DNA of 64,000 nt from Paulownia fortunei (taxonomy: Eukaryota; Streptophyta; Magnoliopsida; Lamiales; Paulowniaceae), in assembly GCA_019321725.1 (NCBI GenBank), contig CM033115.1:434001-498000 (forward strand). Reading direction: 5' to 3'. The position numbers and the translations under genes were made by a program. Shown here piece by piece: positions 60,361 to 64,000 of the stretch; position 1 is the stretch's first letter, and every line of letters starts with the position of its first letter. The notes under the pieces were generated by a model, which was not told where the DNA came from, ran no database searches, and was given only the letters and a program-made list of their open reading frames with translations.

Positions 60361-62210
60361 AATGGATTATAGATAGTGGTGCAACAAATCATATTGCATC
60401 TTCAGCTAATTTATTGAATAAGACTTCTTATTCCAGACACCCTTTTATTAATTTACCTAATGGAGAGATGTCTTATATCTCATCTGTTGGTTCTACAAAA
60501 ATTGGGTCGAACACCATTATTGACGAAGTTTTTCTTGTTCCATCTTTCCGTGTCAATTTATTGTTAGTAAATAAAATTACAAGTGCCTCAAATTGTTCAA
60601 TCACTTTCTTTCCCGACCTTTGCCTTTTCCAGGACTTTGCAACGAAGAGGATGATTGGCTTGGGTAGACAGCATAATGGCATGTACTATATCAAATATAT
60701 CAAAGTGTCACACATCACCTGTCTCCGACTGAACCGATTACCAACCAAATTTCCTCATCCTCAAATATCTGGCATCATCGCCCTGGTCATCCTTCAGCCG
60801 CACCTTTAAAATTTTTAGAAGATACAATTTCTGAAGTTTCATTTTGTTCAAATAAACATTGTGATGTTTATCCTTTAGCCAAACAAACATGGCTACCTTT
60901 TCATCCAAGTTGTATTTCTACTATTGAGCCTTTTGAATTAATACATTGCGATATTTGGGGGCCACATAAAGTTTCTTGACACAGGAGCACATTATTTTTT
61001 AACTATCGTGGATGATTTCACACGTTATACATGGACTTATTTGATGCATCTTAAATCCGAGGCTCAAAACCTGTTGAAATCATTTATTTCTCTTGTAAAT
61101 ACTCAATTTGACAAAAAGATTAAACACGTTATACATGGACTTATTTGATGCATCATAAATCTGAGACGCAAAACCTGTTGAAATCATTCATTTCTCTTGT
61201 AAATACTCAATTTGACAAAAAGATTAAGCGCATTCAAGTTGATAATGGGAGTGAGTTTGATTTCTTTAGAGAGCAGGGTATTATTCATAAACATTCTTGT
61301 GTATCAACTCCTCAACAAAATGGAGTTGCCGGACGCAAGCAACGACATGTTCTTATTGTTGCTCGAGCCCTTAGGTTTCAAGCTTATCTTTCGCTAAGTT
61401 TTTAGGGTGAGTTCATTCTTACTACCACACACCTTATCAATCTTCTGCCTACCCCACTTCTCTCTAAGAAAACTCCATTTGAGAAGATCTACAATCGAAC
61501 TCCCACATATGATCATTTGCGTGTCTTCAGATGTCTTTGTTATGCTTCCAATGTCAAACCTTCACACAAATTTGATCGATGTGCTCGAAAATGTATTTTC
61601 TTAAGATATCCTTCTGGTCAAAAAGCCTATAAAGTATATGATTTGGTAACTAAGCCGTTCTTTTCTAGTCGTGATGTTGCCTTTCATGAAAGTATTTTTC
61701 CATTTTCCACTATTCATCAAGAAAGTAGCTCTGAATCTTCTGTCATCCCTTTATCCATACATGAGCCTGCTATCTCTACCAAATGAGCTACCACCAGAGA
61801 AAACAATACTTCCGGAGATGTAATCACTAGAGACAGCACCATATCTAGCGATAGTGAGAATCAACCTGTTTGTGAGGCATCACGAAGGTTTGAACGTATG
61901 CATCGACCTTCAACTTAGCTTCGTGACTACCATTGCGCTCAGGCTACTTTTCTATCCCTAGGTCAATCGTCTAATTCTGCGCCGTCTCTTATAAAAGGTA
62001 TTCATTATCCATTGTCTAAATTTCTCTCTTATCATAAACTGCCACCTCATCGTGCCTTTTCTCTAGTATTTCTTGCTCTATTGAACCTGACATATTTACA
62101 CAGGCTGAGAAAGATCCTAAATGGCAAGAGGCTATGCATTCTGAGATATAAGCACTTTAAAAAAACAATATTTGGTCTCTCACTTCTATTCCTCCTGGCA
62201 AGAAGCCCAT
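60361..62210 (+). pseudogene. copia protease and integrase region, broken
   Basis: The protease active site DSGA is visible at about 60370 directly after a TAA. The GAG-pre-integrase start (HHRPGHPS) and the integrase start (HCDIWGPHKVS) follow in other frames. A later integrase segment reads RIQVDNGSEFDFFREQGI and STPQQNGVAGRKQRH at about 61230-61345. A 104-bp tandem duplication (61021-61124 and 61125-61228) breaks the integrase core. Confidence 0.8.
61021..61228 (+). repeat. 104-bp tandem duplication in the copia integrase
   Basis: Both copies start CACGTTATACATGGACTTAT and end with ATTTGACAAAAAGATTAA-like sequence. The unit is not a multiple of three and so shifts the frame. Confidence 0.88.
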
Positions 62211-62214
62211 AGGC

Positions 62215-63534
62215 TGCAAATGGGTTTACAAGATTAAGTATAAGTCTGATAGGAGTATAGAACGCTATAAGGCTCGCTTGGTAGCTAAAGGCTACACACA
62301 AGTTGAAGGAATGGACTATAAGGAGACGTTTTCTCCAGTTGCAAAGCTTGTCACTGTCCGTTGTTTACTCGCCATTGCCGCAGCCAGAGATTGGTCACTT
62401 CATCAAATGGATGTACAAAATGCCTTCCTCCATAGTGATCTTGATAAAGAGGTCTACATGCTGCCACCTTTTGGTTACAATCGATAGGGGGAGAACTTGG
62501 TATGCCGATTGAATAAGTCTTTATATGGTTTGAAACAAGCATCTCGCAATTGATTTTCTAAATTTTCTGAAGCTATTCAAAATGCTTGTTTTCAACAATC
62601 TAAGGCTGATTACTCCCTTTTTACACGATCATTTGGAAATTCTTTTACTGCAGTTGTTATTTATGTAGATATGGTTATTACCGATAATGATCCTTTAGCT
62701 ATCGAATCCCTCAAAAGATTTCTTCATGAAAAATTTCGGTTGAAAGATCTTGGAAAGCTAAAATATTTTTTGGGGATTGAGGTTGCACATTCAAAACAAG
62801 GGATCACTATTTTCCAAAGAAAATATACGCTGGATATTCCTGATGATATAGGCTTTACTAGGTGCAGCTCCATTGACTTTTCCTAAGGAGCAGAATCTCA
62901 AACTCTCACCATCTGTACCTTACCATCACAGGTACATCACAAGGCCTGACATATCATATTCTGTTCATGTTCTTAGCCAATTTATGCATGAGCCATGAAA
63001 GCCACATTTTGATGCAGCTCTACGCATTTTGCGCTACTTGAAGGCTACTCCTGGGTAAGGTTTGTTATTCCCAACTCATAATGATTTGAAATTAGTTGGT
63101 TTTTGCGATGCAGATTGGGCAGAGTTGTCCCGCCACCAGAAAATCAGTCACTGGATATTGTGTTTTTCTTGGAAAGTCTCTTATCTCTAGAAAGACTAAG
63201 AAACAAACAACTATATTTCGTTCATCAGCAGAAGCAAAGTATAGAGCTGTTGCCTCCCTCACCTGTGAGTTTACTTGGTTGAGATATCTTCTACAAGATC
63301 TGCAAGTTACTAACTTGGAAATGGCTAAAATGCATTGTGATAATCAAGCAGCCATGCACATTGCAGCGAACCCAATTTTTCATGAACGTACAAAGCACAT
63401 TGAATTAGATTGTCATCTAATCAGAGACAAAATTCAATCGGGAGATGTCCAGACTGTCTTCATGCCTTCTCATCTTCAAATCGCAGATATGTTCACCAAA
63501 CCATTAGGAAAGGCGTTGTTTCATTTTCATTGAA
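62215..63534 (+). pseudogene. copia reverse transcriptase and RNase H region, broken
   Basis: RT blocks [32 protein letters not shown] and [19 protein letters not shown] end at a TAG near 62487. The expected YVDD catalytic motif reads YVDMVITDND at about 62663, lacking one Asp. Sequence between RT and RNase H (about 62865-62940) is shortened. RNase H blocks (SRKTKKQTTIFRSSAEAKYR, MHCDNQAAMHIAANPIFHER, ADMFTKPLG) are readable to 63515. Confidence 0.85.
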
Positions 63535-63735
63535 GCTGCATCGAACCCAGCTTCCAACTAGCGTACTAGAAGATGTGATTTATGTGATCTGAAGCTGGCA
63601 AGAGATGACAGCAGAGTGAAGACCGCTAACCAAGAAGACCTTTTCGAATCCCAAATGAGGAGATAGTCTAGCACCATCTCGGCTGATTCTGTGACCACAA
63701 ACAGAGACTAAAGCAAGTGTTGGATTCAAAGCGGG

Positions 63736-63880
63736 TGTTAGTGGCTGTAATATGTATTTCTATAGATCCATTTACTTGTGCTCATTATTCATGGATTGTT
63801 TTCTCTTTCTCTTGGATGTAGGCACATTGCCGTAAATTGTTGTCCCCAATTTTTGCTATTTCATGCTTTATTTCTTTACA
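63736..63880 (+). repeat. right LTR of the copia element
   Basis: It begins TGTTAGTGGCTGTAATATG and ends TTTATTTCTTTACA (TG...CA), about 145 bp. It is roughly 90 percent like the left copy by eye. Confidence 0.88.
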
Positions 63881-64000
63881 CCTTGTATTTGCTACGGCCC
63901 AAGTCACTTAAAACTTCGAAATAATCAAGGGCGTCGCATAATCAAATGAATTTAACATGATAATCAGTTTCAGGATGAATAAAACTAAGTAATGAAATGA
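63881..64000. other. flanking DNA to window end
   Basis: No gene recognised in this short stretch, and no OEP16-2 exon 1 on the minus strand. Confidence 0.5.

Larger units (their letters stand above)
59052..63880 (+). mobile_element. Ty1/copia LTR retrotransposon, decayed
   Basis: Short LTRs (59052-59203 and 63736-63880) enclose a gag-pol region on plus. A primer-binding site TGGTACCAGAGC follows the left LTR at 59204-59215 and a purine-rich AAAGCGGG precedes the right one. Recognisable blocks in copia order are gag (NYLTWSRTMMIALSAKNKIG near 59400), protease (WIIDSGATNHI at 60361), GAG-pre-integrase and integrase (HCDIWGPHKVS near 60945), reverse transcriptase (from 62215) and RNase H (to 63515). 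Many stops and frameshifts mean no product can be made. No matching 5-bp target duplication is visible (ACCCG left, CCTTG right). Confidence 0.92.

Overview
This is nuclear DNA from a dicot-type flowering plant. It is AT-rich, its genes have short exons with GT/AG introns, and almost every recognisable protein has a familiar plant relative (ALDH22A1, universal stress protein, PMEI-type inhibitor, UBC32-like E2, GRAS proteins, TENA_E, SCPL50-like carboxypeptidase, RPB9, OEP16-2). Plant Ty1/copia and Ty3/gypsy retroelements are also present. I cannot name the species from sequence alone. Exon joins were worked out by hand from frame, splice sites and remembered family patterns; no database search was run.

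Layout. 1-16.5 kb: a decayed but intron-containing copy of an ALDH22A1-type aldehyde dehydrogenase on the minus strand. Exon 1 is at about 16.5 kb and the last exon at about 1.8 kb. Its first intron is swollen by an old LTR retroelement (8579-16131) that itself carries further element debris. 18.6-21.2 kb: a four-exon universal stress protein gene (+). 22.0-22.8 kb: a secreted PMEI/invertase-inhibitor-like protein (+). 24.6-26.6 kb: a five-exon, tail-anchored ER ubiquitin-conjugating enzyme (-). 28-39 kb: a tandem array of five GRAS-family copies, all on +, in graded states of decay: one intact, one nearly intact with a shifted N-terminus, two pseudogenes and one remnant. 40.5-42.4 kb: a three-exon TENA_E-type thiamin-salvage gene (+). 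43.8-45.1 kb: an intronless serine carboxypeptidase-like gene (-). 46.4-48.9 kb: RNA polymerase II subunit 9 in four exons (-). 53.0-54.4 kb: a zinc-knuckle/SR-rich protein with a 5'-UTR intron (-). 55.9-58.6 kb: the last six exons of an OEP16-2-type plastid outer-envelope protein (-). 59.05-63.88 kb: a broken Ty1/copia element with about 150-bp LTRs (+), lying upstream of the visible OEP16-2 exons.

The genes do not form one pathway; most are unrelated housekeeping or stress-linked loci. The most interesting parts are the GRAS array, which shows birth and death of single-exon regulators within 11 kb, and the ALDH22A1-like relic, whose splice-donor region was amplified into a local tandem repeat. 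I found no CRISPR, operon or other prokaryotic system, and nothing that clearly counts as a wholly new biological system.
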